Shown: in pieces, positions 41,783-50,863 of the stretch
How the letters are laid out: each line of letters opens with the position of its first letter
Numbering within the stretch: position 1 is the stretch's first letter
Assembly (NCBI GenBank): GCA_020831625.1
Contig: JAFIGD010000006.1
Coordinates: 1 to 64,000, forward strand
Source: Verrucomicrobiota bacterium
Lineage (GTDB): Bacteria > Verrucomicrobiota > Kiritimatiellia > SS1-B-03-39 > UBA6053
Direction of reading: 5' to 3'
Length of the DNA: 64,000 bases
The notes under the pieces: generated by a model
What the model saw: only the letters and a program-made list of their open reading frames with translations
What the model was told of the DNA's origin: nothing
Databases searched by the model: none
Translations under genes and position numbers: made by a program

Positions 41783-42946
41783 TCAGTTCCGTTCGGTATC
41801 CTCCCGCCCCATCTCTGTCGCCATATCGTACAACTGGCGGAACCGCTCCAGCGCCTCCGCGCGCCGGGAGCCCCTCAGCCCCCTCGCCTCCAGCAACGCC
41901 TCCGCCGCCTTCACGTATAGATCCATCCGCTGCAGACGCTCCGCCCGCTGACCGAAGCGGAGCATCGACATGCGGGACCGCCAGGCCTGCAGCAAAAGCG
42001 GGGCCCAGTTTTCGTCCAGCCGCTCCGCCACCGCCGGCAGCGTCATCCGCTCGTCGCGCGGAACCTCCTCGCCATCCAATCCGAACCGCCCCGGCGTAAA
42101 CACCAGCTCCCGGGCCAATTGCTCCCGAAACAATGCCCCCGCGGACGGATCCGACAAAAACCGCCTGCCCCGCTCCGCCATCCAAATCTCCCAGGATAAA
42201 TGCGCCTCCCGCAGCGAACCCGCATCCGCCGCCCGCCGCCACCAGTCCGCCGACAGCCCGCCCCGCGCCAGCATCTCCCGCCATATCCTTTCGCGCTGCG
42301 GCACCAGCGCGAACAAATACGCCACCGCCCACACCTCATCCTCCACCGAACCGCCACCGGACGCTCCGGCTCCGGTCAGTGTGTATGGCGGATTCAGATC
42401 CGCTGTCCGCCAGCGGGCCAGTCCCCGGGCCCGTGCGGTCCCCCGCCGCTCCGGCACAAACTCCGGCGCCCACCCGCGGGTCAACCACCCCGGAACCGGC
42501 GGCGGCACCGCCGCCTGCTGAGCCGCCTGTTGATCAAACATCCGATACAGAATCGCCTCCAGAAACACCTCCGCAAAACGCAAACTGTCGAACCCGTCGC
42601 CCTCCGGCGCCCGGATCTCCTGCGTCAACCGACGGCCCCGGCCCCGCTGATGCAGCGAAACCTCCTCGATCCGCGGATGCAGGACCACCACCAGAGGATG
42701 AAAGGGATCAAAACCCGCCCGCACCCCGAAATCCCGCCCCAGCCGCCGCAGGGTCTGTTCCATCCAAATCGCCACCCCCTGTGTGTCCGCCGGATTCAAT
42801 CCGTTCACCACGAACCGGTTTTCCTCCGTGCGCACCGTCTTCCAGTCCACATCCTCCCAATCCGCATCCGCCGCATCGTCCGCGCCCCGCGCAATCGACG
42901 ACAGTCCCAACAGAATCAGAAGCCACAGCCCCGGCCGCCCCCGCAT
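41783..42946 (-). CDS. Secreted hypothetical protein
   Basis: Unrecognised 387-residue protein with a signal peptide (LWLLILLGLSSIARG). The mature part is Arg/Glu/Trp-rich and mostly helical, with FHPLVVVLHPRIEE and segments around LEAILYRMFDQQ and PGWLTRGWAPEFVP where peptidase MA-like proteins carry metal ligands, but no HExxH motif is present. It is last gene of the fmdB-like, zinc-ribbon, dtd run and starts 1 bp after the dtd stop. Confidence 0.65.
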   Translation of the reverse strand: MRGRPGLWLLILLGLSSIARGADDAADADWEDVDWKTVRTEENRFVVNGLNPADTQGVAIWMEQTLRRLGRDFGVRAGFDPFHPLVVVLHPRIEEVSLHQRGRGRRLTQEIRAPEGDGFDSLRFAEVFLEAILYRMFDQQAAQQAAVPPPVPGWLTRGWAPEFVPERRGTARARGLARWRTADLNPPYTLTGAGASGGGSVEDEVWAVAYLFALVPQRERIWREMLARGGLSADWWRRAADAGSLREAHLSWEIWMAERGRRFLSDPSAGALFREQLARELVFTPGRFGLDGEEVPRDERMTLPAVAERLDENWAPLLLQAWRSRMSMLRFGQRAERLQRMDLYVKAAEALLEARGLRGSRRAEALERFRQLYDMATEMGREDTERN

Positions 42947-42947
42947 C

Positions 42948-43397
42948 TCAGGCTCCCGCTTCCCGTTCCAAAATCAGCGTCACCGGCCCGTCGTTGATCA
43001 GATGCACCCGCATCTCCGCCTGAAACACACCTGTTGCAACCTTCACCTCCAGCGCCCGAAGCGCCGCCACAAACGCCTCCACCCCCGCCGCCGCCTCGTC
43101 CGCCGGAGCCGCCCCCGTGAATCCGGGACGAAACCCTTTCCGGCAATCGCCGAACAGCGTGAACTGACTCACCACCAGACAGCTCCCGTCCACTGCGGCC
43201 AGCGGGAGGTTCATTTTCCCCTCCCCGTCCTCAAACACCCGGAGACCCGCGATTTTCCGGGCCATCCACTCAATTTCCTTCGCACCGTCCCCGGGCGCCA
43301 TCCCCGTCAGCAACAAAAAGCCCGGACCGATTTCACCGGCCGTCCGTCCCTCCACCTCCACCCGCGCCTCCAAAACACGCTGCAAAACCACCCGCAT
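42948..43397 (-). CDS. dtd: D-aminoacyl-tRNA deacylase
   Basis: Removes D-amino acids mischarged on tRNA. The 149-residue protein has MRVVLQRVLEARVEVEGR at the start, the active-site motif VVSQFTLFGDCRKGFRPGF and the second family motif NDGPVTLILE, typical of canonical DTD. ATG 43397 overlaps the upstream stop codon by 1 nt. Confidence 0.95.
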   Translation of the reverse strand: MRVVLQRVLEARVEVEGRTAGEIGPGFLLLTGMAPGDGAKEIEWMARKIAGLRVFEDGEGKMNLPLAAVDGSCLVVSQFTLFGDCRKGFRPGFTGAAPADEAAAGVEAFVAALRALEVKVATGVFQAEMRVHLINDGPVTLILEREAGA

Positions 43398-44092
43398 CAA
43401 CCGTCTCCCCGGTCCTTCAGCGTCAAAATCATGTTCCCCCGCTCCACCCGCTCAATCCGCACCCGTTCCCAGAAAATTTCCTCCACCTGCAGCCCCAGCG
43501 ATTCCGCGCGGCTCCGGGCTATCCGTCCCGAATAACGCACCGGCAGCGGCAAATGACCGATCCAGAGACTGTAGGGCACAAAATAATCCTTCTCCTCCGA
43601 CCGCACCATCACAATCCGGGTGCTGAGCCGCGCCCCGAACAGCCGGGTATGCGCAACCGCCACAATTTGGTCCTCCGCCGCCGAAACCCGCAACTGCATC
43701 GGCTCCTGAATGTTCAGTTCCGAATACACGTTCCAGCCCGATTCCGAAACCGCATATCCGCGCCAGGGCGTGTTCATCGATAAATCCCGCTGCAATTGAA
43801 TTAAAATCCGCTGCGTCTGCGCCGCCTCTGCCGGAGATCCCACCGTGCCCAGAGGTTCAAACGGCCAGGCCAGGAGACCGAAAATCACCGCGAATAACAC
43901 ACACAAAAAAGAGGCCACACTTGCCTGAATTGCCCGCATCCGCGAATTTTTCTTTTTTTCAATCGACGGAAGCACCTGACCGCCCGCGTAGATTCTCGCC
44001 CCGCAGTTTTTGCAGAACGGGCGTCCGAAATCATTCGGGGTCTTGCAAACCGGACAGGCGACACCCGGTCGTTTGATCTTCTCGGGGGGCAT
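43397..44092 (-). CDS. Zinc-ribbon membrane protein, unknown function
   Basis: Protein of 231 residues. The N-terminal zinc ribbon (ACPVCKTPNDFGRPFCKNCG, residues 12-31) is followed by one transmembrane helix (about 58-77) and an extracytoplasmic domain of 150 residues without recognised family. Zinc ribbon and membrane helix in one chain occur again in the 55976-58162 genes. Downstream of the FmdB-like gene by 8 bp and coupled to dtd. Confidence 0.7.
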   Translation of the reverse strand: MPPEKIKRPGVACPVCKTPNDFGRPFCKNCGARIYAGGQVLPSIEKKKNSRMRAIQASVASFLCVLFAVIFGLLAWPFEPLGTVGSPAEAAQTQRILIQLQRDLSMNTPWRGYAVSESGWNVYSELNIQEPMQLRVSAAEDQIVAVAHTRLFGARLSTRIVMVRSEEKDYFVPYSLWIGHLPLPVRYSGRIARSRAESLGLQVEEIFWERVRIERVERGNMILTLKDRGDG

Positions 44093-44100
44093 ACCGCTCC

Positions 44101-44418
44101 TCAGGTCGACGCCGGAGCCGGTTTAGACACCGGGGCCGAAGCCGCCGGGGACGGCTTCGATTCGGACTTCGCCGGGGCCGCTTTCTCGCCGCCCTTATCC
44201 GATTTATCCGACTTCGCGGCCTTCTGGTACGAGTCACTCCGGTAATCGGTAATATAAAATCCCGACCCTTTGAAAAGCAGCCCCGCCCCGGTGCCGATCT
44301 TCCGCTTCAGCGCCGGCTTGCCGCATGCCGGACAATCCTTCAGGGGCGGAGCGCTCATCGCGTGAAATGCCTCCAGGGCATGATCACATTCCGTGCAAAC
44401 ATAATCATAAGTGGGCAT
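44101..44418 (-). CDS. FmdB-family zinc-ribbon protein
   Basis: Protein of 105 residues with the FmdB/putative regulatory zinc ribbon: MPTYDYVCTECDHALEAFHA, then LKDCPACGKPALKRKIGTGA (CxxC...CxxC). A typical FmdB GSGFYITDYRSDSY stretch and a Lys/Ser/Ala/Pro-rich low-complexity tail follow. Function of the family is poorly known. First gene of the dtd operon. Confidence 0.9.
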   Translation of the reverse strand: MPTYDYVCTECDHALEAFHAMSAPPLKDCPACGKPALKRKIGTGAGLLFKGSGFYITDYRSDSYQKAAKSDKSDKGGEKAAPAKSESKPSPAASAPVSKPAPAST

Positions 44419-44480
44419 AACAGAATCCTTTCGTTAAGAGGGAGAGTTGATTGTTAGCCAATTTTATATAGGGAGAAGCC

Positions 44481-45419
44481 ATGAATGTCAACGCCGCCCC
44501 CGTCCCGTCCGCCCTGCAGGCTTTCACCGCGCCCGACACCGCGTTCGCCGACTGGCTCGCCGCCGGACGGCAACTTGTCGAAAGCGAACTCGACCGCCGC
44601 CTCCCGCCCGCCGGGCTTCAGCCCGCTGTTCTCCACGAGGCCATGCGCTACGCCACCCTCAACGGCGGCAAACGCCTCCGCGGCATTCTCGCCCTCGCCG
44701 TCTGCGAATCCCTCGGCAAAGATCCCGCCCGCGCCCTTCTCCCCGCCGCCGCGCTCGAGGCTTTCCACGCCTACACCCTCGTTCACGACGACCTCCCCTG
44801 CATGGACGACGACGACCTGCGCCGCGGCAAACCCGCCACCCACATCCGCTACGGCGAAGCCAACGCCCTCCTCGCCGGCGACGCCCTCCTCACCCTCGCC
44901 TGCCAATGGATGGCCGAAGCCGTTACCCCCCTCCCTCATCCCCCCGGAGCCCTGGTACTCGAACTCACGCGTGCGGGCGGTTCAACAGGTGTGATCGGCG
45001 GACAGACCGAAGACCTTGCCGCCGAAGATCTCCCACCCGACGAGGCGAGGCTCCTCTATATTCACACCGAAAAAACCGCCCGCCTCATTGCCTGCGCCTG
45101 CCGCGTCGGCGCTGTAGCCGCCGGAGCCTGCGCCGCCAAGGTCGACACCTTCGGCGAATACGGCCGGCACCTCGGACTCGCCTTCCAGATCCTCGATGAC
45201 ATTCTCGATGCCACCCAGGCCACCGCTATTCTCGGCAAACCCGCCGGCAGTGACGCCGAAAACCACAAACTCACCACCGTGAGCCTCTGGGGACTGGACA
45301 AAAGCCGCGACGAAGCCCAACGCCACACCGATCTCGCCATCGCGCATCTTGAAAAAGCCCAATGCAATCCCGGCCGCCTTCAAGCCCTCACCCGACACCT
45401 CCTGTCACGAATCAACTGA
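44481..45419 (+). CDS. ispA: Polyprenyl (farnesyl/geranylgeranyl) diphosphate synthase
   Basis: Isoprenoid chain elongation enzyme of 312 residues. First Asp-rich motif HDDLPCMDDDDLRRG (about 102-116), NGGKRLRG substrate loop (61-68) and second Asp motif FQILDDILD (about 236-244). The two-residue insert in the first motif (DDLPCMD) fits the bacterial IspA/short-chain type that makes C15 or C20 products. GGGAGAAGCC precedes the ATG. The stop codon abuts the tandem repeats at 45418. Confidence 0.93.
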   Translation: MNVNAAPVPSALQAFTAPDTAFADWLAAGRQLVESELDRRLPPAGLQPAVLHEAMRYATLNGGKRLRGILALAVCESLGKDPARALLPAAALEAFHAYTLVHDDLPCMDDDDLRRGKPATHIRYGEANALLAGDALLTLACQWMAEAVTPLPHPPGALVLELTRAGGSTGVIGGQTEDLAAEDLPPDEARLLYIHTEKTARLIACACRVGAVAAGACAAKVDTFGEYGRHLGLAFQILDDILDATQATAILGKPAGSDAENHKLTTVSLWGLDKSRDEAQRHTDLAIAHLEKAQCNPGRLQALTRHLLSRIN

Positions 45420-45469
45420 TTGTGCGCACCTGTTGCACTCAATGATTGTGCGCACCTGTTGCACTCAAT
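45418..45469. repeat. Two exact 26-bp tandem copies, RAYT-associated repeat
   Basis: Adjacent identical 26-bp units (45418-45443 and 45444-45469), each with the core TGCGCACCTGTTGCA and a GTGC...GCAC inverted arm. They lie at the 3' side of the tyrosine transposase gene; two more cores lie on its 5' side at 46483-46497 and 46519-46533, in the same orientation. Confidence 0.9.
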
Positions 45470-45489
45470 GTAATCGATATAGCCAACCT

Positions 45490-46380
45490 TCACAGGCTGT
45501 TTATCTCCTCGATCGTTTTTGCAAATTCCGCGAGCACCTCCTCAGAAGAGAAACCCCGTCTGGATTTCGAGCCCTTCCTTTCTTCGGTCGATCGTCCTTT
45601 GGCATACAGCCATGCGCGGTATAAAGACTCCGTGGTTTTCCAAGGCAAAGACTGCGGCTTGCGAACCTTTGCCAATAAACCCAACTCACGGGGAGAACAG
45701 CCTTTTGTGAAGTTAATCAACAGGGTTAAGCCGTCCCGGCAAACACCCTGCCCCCTGGAGGCCTGCCCGTACCCGCTCCACCGATATTCGACCGGATCCT
45801 TACAGATCCCGGCCCGCATCGGATTCAAATCGATATACGCGGCCACCGAAAACAAGGCTTCGGGGGTGTCTTTCAGAACCATGCTCCGATACCGGCCGTC
45901 CCAAAACACCCCGTAAAGATTATGTTGCTTGTTATACCAGGCGGAAAACCCCTGCTTTAAAACCCTCATAAAATCCGGGAGACTGTGCATCCGTCTAAGC
46001 AGATTCGCCTCCATTTCTTTTTGCAAACACCCTGGCGCTCCCCGGTAGGCATTCATCCATGCTTCCACCTTCCGCTCCGGCCATACCCGTTCCATCCTGC
46101 GAAAAAGTTCCTCTGGCCGCACCTGTTGCGCTTTGGGAACCCACAGCAGCAGATGCACGTGGTTGTTCATCAAACAATAAGTCAGAACCGAAATGCCGGA
46201 AAAATCAGCCCAGGGGAACAGCAAATCGGTGAATACCGCCTTCTCTTCGTTTCCAAATAAAAACTTCTGCTGGACCACCCGACTGGTGACATGAACAAAA
46301 TATCCGCAGGACTTCGGAAGAACTCTGAGCCCCCGTTTTCGTGCATTCGAACCGGCTTTTTGACTTTGGTAGATCGACAT
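45490..46380 (-). CDS. REP-associated tyrosine transposase (RAYT, Y1/IS200-like)
   Basis: Protein of 296 residues of the Y1 transposase superfamily. It contains the HUH motif in LTYCLMNNHVHLLLWVPK and the catalytic-tyrosine region FSAWYNKQHNLYGVFWDGRY. The following VAAYIDLNPMRAGICKDPVEYRWSGY is typical of RAYT proteins. The start at 46380 has GGAGGATACAGAT before the ATG; longer frames to 46428 are less likely. It is a single-copy, domesticated-type transposase flanked by its own short repeats rather than by IS ends. Confidence 0.92.
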   Translation of the reverse strand: MSIYQSQKAGSNARKRGLRVLPKSCGYFVHVTSRVVQQKFLFGNEEKAVFTDLLFPWADFSGISVLTYCLMNNHVHLLLWVPKAQQVRPEELFRRMERVWPERKVEAWMNAYRGAPGCLQKEMEANLLRRMHSLPDFMRVLKQGFSAWYNKQHNLYGVFWDGRYRSMVLKDTPEALFSVAAYIDLNPMRAGICKDPVEYRWSGYGQASRGQGVCRDGLTLLINFTKGCSPRELGLLAKVRKPQSLPWKTTESLYRAWLYAKGRSTEERKGSKSRRGFSSEEVLAEFAKTIEEINSL

Positions 46381-46482
46381 ATCTGTATCCTCCATATTCA
46401 GGGTTTTGAGTTTCAACATAACCCCCACACCCCCGATAATTTGATTCTTCCACGAAAATTTGAGTTTTTCCGCATTTTTTTA

Positions 46483-46534
46483 TGCGCACCTGTTGCAACC
46501 CGACCTGCGAACCGGCCGTGCGCACCTGTTGCAC
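46483..46534. repeat. RAYT-associated repeat cores, 5' side
   Basis: Two copies of TGCGCACCTGTTGCA (46483-46497, 46519-46533) between the transposase start and the beta-mannosidase gene, in the same orientation as the pair at 45418-45469. A shorter match (GCACCTGTTGC) also falls inside the transposase coding sequence near 46119-46129. Confidence 0.88.
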
Positions 46535-46579
46535 AAAAGAATTGTAGAAGATCATGAGTTGCTTTAGAGGAGCCTCCCC

Positions 46580-49093
46580 ATGCAAAAAATAAATCTGAAC
46601 GGACCCTGGACGCTTCACCCCGCCAAATCCCCCGAAACCACCTGTCCCGCCACCGTCCCCGGTTGTGTGCACACGGATCTCATGACCGCCGGACTTCTCC
46701 CGGATCCCTGGTACCGCGACAACGAAAAGGATCTCCGCTGGGTCGAAACAAAAGACTGGGTCTACACCCGGACATTTGAAATCACCGCCGATCTGCTGAA
46801 AAGCTCCCGTCATGTCCTCCAGTTCGAGGGCCTGGATACCCTCTGCACTCTCGAACTCAACGGCCACCCCCTCGGCGAAACCGACAATATGCACCGCACC
46901 TGGGAATTTGAGGTCCACGGATTCCTCAAAGAGGGCAACAATACCCTGACCCTCACCTTCCATTCCCCGCTCGACAAAATGCGGGCCGAAGATGCCGTCA
47001 AACACCTTCCGGGCTGGAACCTTTACCACGAGGACTACCGCGGCAAAAGCTATGTCCGCAAAATGGCCTGCGCGTTCGGCTGGGACTGGGGACTCATGGC
47101 GCCCACCGCCGGCATCTGGCGCAACGTCTCCCTGCTCGCCTTTGAAAACCGGATCGAGTCGCTTCGCATTCAACAAGACCATTCCCAACCCGGCCGGGTC
47201 CAACTCCGGGTTTCCGGAAACCTGTCGTCCCCCGCATCGGGACATCTTCATATCCTGCTGGATGGCGACCTGATCCATGAACAACCGTTCACCGAAACGG
47301 ACTCCATCGATATAACCGTACCGATTCCCGAACCCCGACTCTGGTGGCCCAACGGAATGGGAGAACAACCTCTCTACGAAATCCTCCTCGAACTCGACTG
47401 CGGAGACCGTGTCCGAAAAAGAATCGGCCTCCGGGAGCTAAAGCTCATCCGGAAACCGGACGCCCACGGCGAATCGTTTCGCTTCAATGTCAACGGACGC
47501 GACATCTTCATGAAAGGCGGCAACTGGATCCCCTGCGACATCTTTCCCTCCCGCGTCGCTCCCGACACCTACCGGCACCTGCTGCGCTCCTGCGCCGACG
47601 CCCACATGAACATGATCCGCGTCTGGGGCGGCGGCATCTACGAAGACGACCTCTTCTACGACCTCTGCGATGAACTCGGACTCCTCGTCTGGCAGGATTT
47701 CATGTTCGCCTGCTCGACCTACCCCACCTTCGATCCCGCGTTTATGGACAATGTCCGCGAAGAGGCCTCCGACGCCGTCCGACGCCTCCGTCATCACCCC
47801 TGCCTGGCCCTCTGGTGCGGCAACAACGAACTCGAACAGGGACTCGTCCGCTTTGACATCGACGACTGGACCGAAACCGCCATGCCCCCTCAGGCCTACA
47901 CCCCTCTATTCGACGAACTTCTCCCCGACGTCGTCGCGCGGGAGGACGGCGCCACACCCTACTGGCCCTGCAGTCCCCATTCCCCCAACGGCGACCGCAA
48001 TCACTTCAACAACCCCGCCTGCGGCGACGCCCACGCCTGGAGCGTCTGGTTCGGCGGAGAACCCATGGAGGCCCAGCGCGAATGGGGCTTCCGCTTTATG
48101 TCCGAGTTCGGATTTCAAAGCTACCCCGAACTCAAAACCCTCGAGGCCTGCACCCTGCCCGAAGACCGAAGCATCGGACACTGGATGCTGGATTATCACC
48201 AGCGCTCCCCCAAAGGCAATCTCACCATATTCACCTACCTCCTCGACCGCTTCCGCGCCCCCGCCTCCTTCGAGGCCACCCTCATCCTCTCCCAAATCAC
48301 CCAGGCCCTCTGCATCCAAATCGCCGCCGACCACGCCCGCCGCATCCAGGGACAAATGGACGGGCTCCTCTACTGGCAAATCAACGACCTCTGGCCCGGC
48401 GCCACCTGGTCGTCCATCGACGTTTTCGGCCGATGGAAAGCGCTCCACTTCTTTGCCAAAGCCTTCTTCGCCCCCGTCCGCGTCTCCCTGCTCGAACGGC
48501 CCGAAACCGACCGCATGGAACTCCACGTCTCCAATCACCTGCCCGTCACCTTTCACGGAACCCTTCACTGGCGCGTCACCACCTGCGCCGGCGAAACCCT
48601 TGAGCAGGGCGAACAACCCGTCGCGGTTCCCTCCCAGAGCAACCGCCGCATCACCGAACTGGATTGCGCCACGCACCGTGACCGCGGCGGGAGCACCCCC
48701 ATGCCGATCGAGATCCGTTCCGTCAAACATATCCCCCGCGAAGGCGACCGGGATCTCCTGGTTTGGGGACGGGTCACCGACGCCTCGGGACGCGAAGTCT
48801 CCCGCGGATTCGAAGCCTTCTGCAAACCCAGATACTGGAACCTCACCCCGCCCGAAATCACCTGCGACATCACCCCGCACGCGGAAGGATTTCAGATCGA
48901 ATTGAAAACAAACGTCTGCGCCCCCTGGACACATCTTTCACTCAAAGACACCGAAGCCCGCTTCAGCAAAAACTATCTCAATCTCCTCCCCGGCGAACCG
49001 GAAACACTCATCTGCACCCCGCAAACACCGCTCGATGAACACAGCCTGAAAGCCCGCCTCAACATCATCCCCCTCGTCAGCCTCTTCGCCTGA
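46580..49093 (+). CDS. Beta-mannosidase (glycoside hydrolase family 2)
   Basis: GH2 enzyme of 837 residues, the usual length for beta-mannosidases. It begins with the sugar-binding domain (LNGPWTLHPA, ATVPGCVHTDLMTAGL). It has the family sequences CAFGWDWGLMAPTAGIWR, LWWPNGMGEQPLYE and MIRVWGGGIYEDDLFYDLCD, the acid/base Glu in CGNNELEQ (about E417) and the nucleophile Glu in MSEFGFQS (about E509). No signal peptide, so it probably acts on imported manno-oligosaccharides. AGAGGAGCCTCCCC precedes the ATG. No transporter or regulator is adjacent. Confidence 0.94.
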   Translation: MQKINLNGPWTLHPAKSPETTCPATVPGCVHTDLMTAGLLPDPWYRDNEKDLRWVETKDWVYTRTFEITADLLKSSRHVLQFEGLDTLCTLELNGHPLGETDNMHRTWEFEVHGFLKEGNNTLTLTFHSPLDKMRAEDAVKHLPGWNLYHEDYRGKSYVRKMACAFGWDWGLMAPTAGIWRNVSLLAFENRIESLRIQQDHSQPGRVQLRVSGNLSSPASGHLHILLDGDLIHEQPFTETDSIDITVPIPEPRLWWPNGMGEQPLYEILLELDCGDRVRKRIGLRELKLIRKPDAHGESFRFNVNGRDIFMKGGNWIPCDIFPSRVAPDTYRHLLRSCADAHMNMIRVWGGGIYEDDLFYDLCDELGLLVWQDFMFACSTYPTFDPAFMDNVREEASDAVRRLRHHPCLALWCGNNELEQGLVRFDIDDWTETAMPPQAYTPLFDELLPDVVAREDGATPYWPCSPHSPNGDRNHFNNPACGDAHAWSVWFGGEPMEAQREWGFRFMSEFGFQSYPELKTLEACTLPEDRSIGHWMLDYHQRSPKGNLTIFTYLLDRFRAPASFEATLILSQITQALCIQIAADHARRIQGQMDGLLYWQINDLWPGATWSSIDVFGRWKALHFFAKAFFAPVRVSLLERPETDRMELHVSNHLPVTFHGTLHWRVTTCAGETLEQGEQPVAVPSQSNRRITELDCATHRDRGGSTPMPIEIRSVKHIPREGDRDLLVWGRVTDASGREVSRGFEAFCKPRYWNLTPPEITCDITPHAEGFQIELKTNVCAPWTHLSLKDTEARFSKNYLNLLPGEPETLICTPQTPLDEHSLKARLNIIPLVSLFA

Positions 49094-49097
49094 CCGT

Positions 49098-49871
49098 TCA
49101 AAGCTCCCGCTGATTGCGGGTCAGTGAATCCAGCAGGTTTCGCAAAAAGGCCTCATCGCCGAGTTCCTCAGTCAGGCTTAACGGAAAGCGGATTTTCCGC
49201 TCAAAATATCCGCGCAGTTCACGATAGGCCGCGATCCGCGCCTCCGCATCCAGCCGGTCCCGCCGCGTGAGCGCCTCGACCAACAGAGCGACCTCCTCTG
49301 GAGTGGTCTCCCGCCGCAGGCGGCCCTCCACCTGCGGATGGCCCCGGAATGAATTGTACTTGCGGTCCCACCGGTCGGTGCCCGCATTCACTTCGCCGCG
49401 CGGCAGACGAATCACCAGCGTGCCCGCCGCCAGATCGCCCGGGCGTTGAAATTTCGGACTGAACAGAGAGCCAAGCCCCCCGACCACGTAAAACATCGGG
49501 AACATATCGATCACCCGGAAAAGATTGCGCACCACCACCTGCGACCCGGCCAAACGCCGCGCGCGGGAATCGATCACCCGCAGGCCCAACACCCGTTTCC
49601 CGAAGGTCTGCCCGGTGAATTTCCATTCGGTGAGCATGAAATAGGCGAAATTAAGCACAAAGAAAAGAATCATGAGCAGACCCATAAACAGGTCCTCGTC
49701 AAACAAAACCAACACGTGAAAGAGCCCCTGCAGGATGCTTTGAATTCCCAGAATCACCAGCACATCCACGCCCAGTGCCAGGGCGCGGGCCACGGGGGTC
49801 GCGAGTTGAACGTGAAAACTGACCGCGTCGGCGGTGGTGATTTCCATGCGGTGGGTGCCGACAGGATTCAT
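49098..49871 (-). CDS. RDD-family membrane protein
   Basis: Protein of 257 residues: an N-terminal RDD domain with three to four transmembrane helices (ARALALGVDVLVILGIQSIL at the start, KFTGQTFGKRVLGLRVID in the middle) and a cytoplasmic helical C terminus (about 170-257). It is the last gene of the ten-gene MoxR operon and overlaps the SpoIIM gene by 4 nt. RDD proteins have been linked to ion or solute transport; the role here is unknown. Confidence 0.88.
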   Translation of the reverse strand: MNPVGTHRMEITTADAVSFHVQLATPVARALALGVDVLVILGIQSILQGLFHVLVLFDEDLFMGLLMILFFVLNFAYFMLTEWKFTGQTFGKRVLGLRVIDSRARRLAGSQVVVRNLFRVIDMFPMFYVVGGLGSLFSPKFQRPGDLAAGTLVIRLPRGEVNAGTDRWDRKYNSFRGHPQVEGRLRRETTPEEVALLVEALTRRDRLDAEARIAAYRELRGYFERKIRFPLSLTEELGDEAFLRNLLDSLTRNQREL

Positions 49872-50863
49872 TCGCCCTCCTCCCCGCGGGTGCCCGCAAG
49901 CATCAGATACGCGGCCAGTCCGGCGGTCTGGATCACCCCGAAAGCGATTTTTACCGAATACGGCAGAATGGGCGCGTGATACTGCGAAAAGAACGATTCG
50001 ATCAGACCGGCCCACACCAGCAGAACCACCACCCCGCCGAGGAGAACGCACACCGGTTTCTGAACCCGCCGCAGGCGCGCCGCCGCAGAAAGCCGCCCCT
50101 CCGGCACCATGACCGCCCTGGCGATGAGCAGCCCCGCCTGCGCCGAAAACAGAATTGCCGGAATTTCCACGCTCCCGTGCGGCAGCAGCCAGGCGGTTAA
50201 AAACACCCCCTGACCCGCCAGCAGATAATCCACAATCACCGCGCCCAGAATCACCCCGTTGTAAAACACCACCACCAGCGTCAACACCCCGTAAAAAATT
50301 CCCAGCACCAGCACCAGAATCGACACCCGGATGTTGTTCGCCATAAGGTGCGCCGCGAAACGCGTGTGGCCCTCGGTCACATCCGGATTGCCCGACTCCT
50401 CCATCGCGACCCGCTCCGCCGGATCGCCCAGCAGATGCGCGAACGGCAGAATCACTTCTTTCACATTCGGCTCCACCGCCACCAGAAATCCGCCCATAAT
50501 TGCGCCCAGCATCAGCGCGGTCACCACCAGACCCAGCGCGCGGGTGTGCGCTCTCACCGTCGTCGCGAACGCAATCAGCGACGAGCGCACCGGAACCCGC
50601 AGCCGGATGCCGCGGTTTTCGTGGATAAACCCGAAGCCCCGCGCCAGCAGCGATTCCAGATAGGCGGTGGTGTCCGGATCCACCGTGAAGGTCCGCACCC
50701 GCATCAGATCCCCGGCCACGCTCTCGTGCAGAAAACGCAGGCGCTGGATGCCGTCGAGGTCGAGTTTCAGGGACACATCGTCCTCCAGCCGCTTGAGCAG
50801 GGCCTCGTATTCCTCCCAGAGCGGGCGGCGTTGCAGAACAAATCGTTGAAGACTGGCGATCAC
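49868..50863 (-). CDS. SpoIIM (DUF95) family membrane protein
   Basis: Protein of 331 residues with a cytoplasmic helical N terminus (LQRFVLQRRPLWEEYEALLK) and about five transmembrane helices in the SpoIIM-like pattern (NNIRVSILVLVLGIFYGVLT, LLPHGSVEIPAILFSAQAGL). SpoIIM homologues occur next to RDD, DUF58 and MoxR genes in many non-sporulating bacteria, so the sporulation name is historical. Overlaps at both ends (4 nt each). Confidence 0.9.
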   Translation of the reverse strand: MIASLQRFVLQRRPLWEEYEALLKRLEDDVSLKLDLDGIQRLRFLHESVAGDLMRVRTFTVDPDTTAYLESLLARGFGFIHENRGIRLRVPVRSSLIAFATTVRAHTRALGLVVTALMLGAIMGGFLVAVEPNVKEVILPFAHLLGDPAERVAMEESGNPDVTEGHTRFAAHLMANNIRVSILVLVLGIFYGVLTLVVVFYNGVILGAVIVDYLLAGQGVFLTAWLLPHGSVEIPAILFSAQAGLLIARAVMVPEGRLSAAARLRRVQKPVCVLLGGVVVLLVWAGLIESFFSQYHAPILPYSVKIAFGVIQTAGLAAYLMLAGTRGEEGE

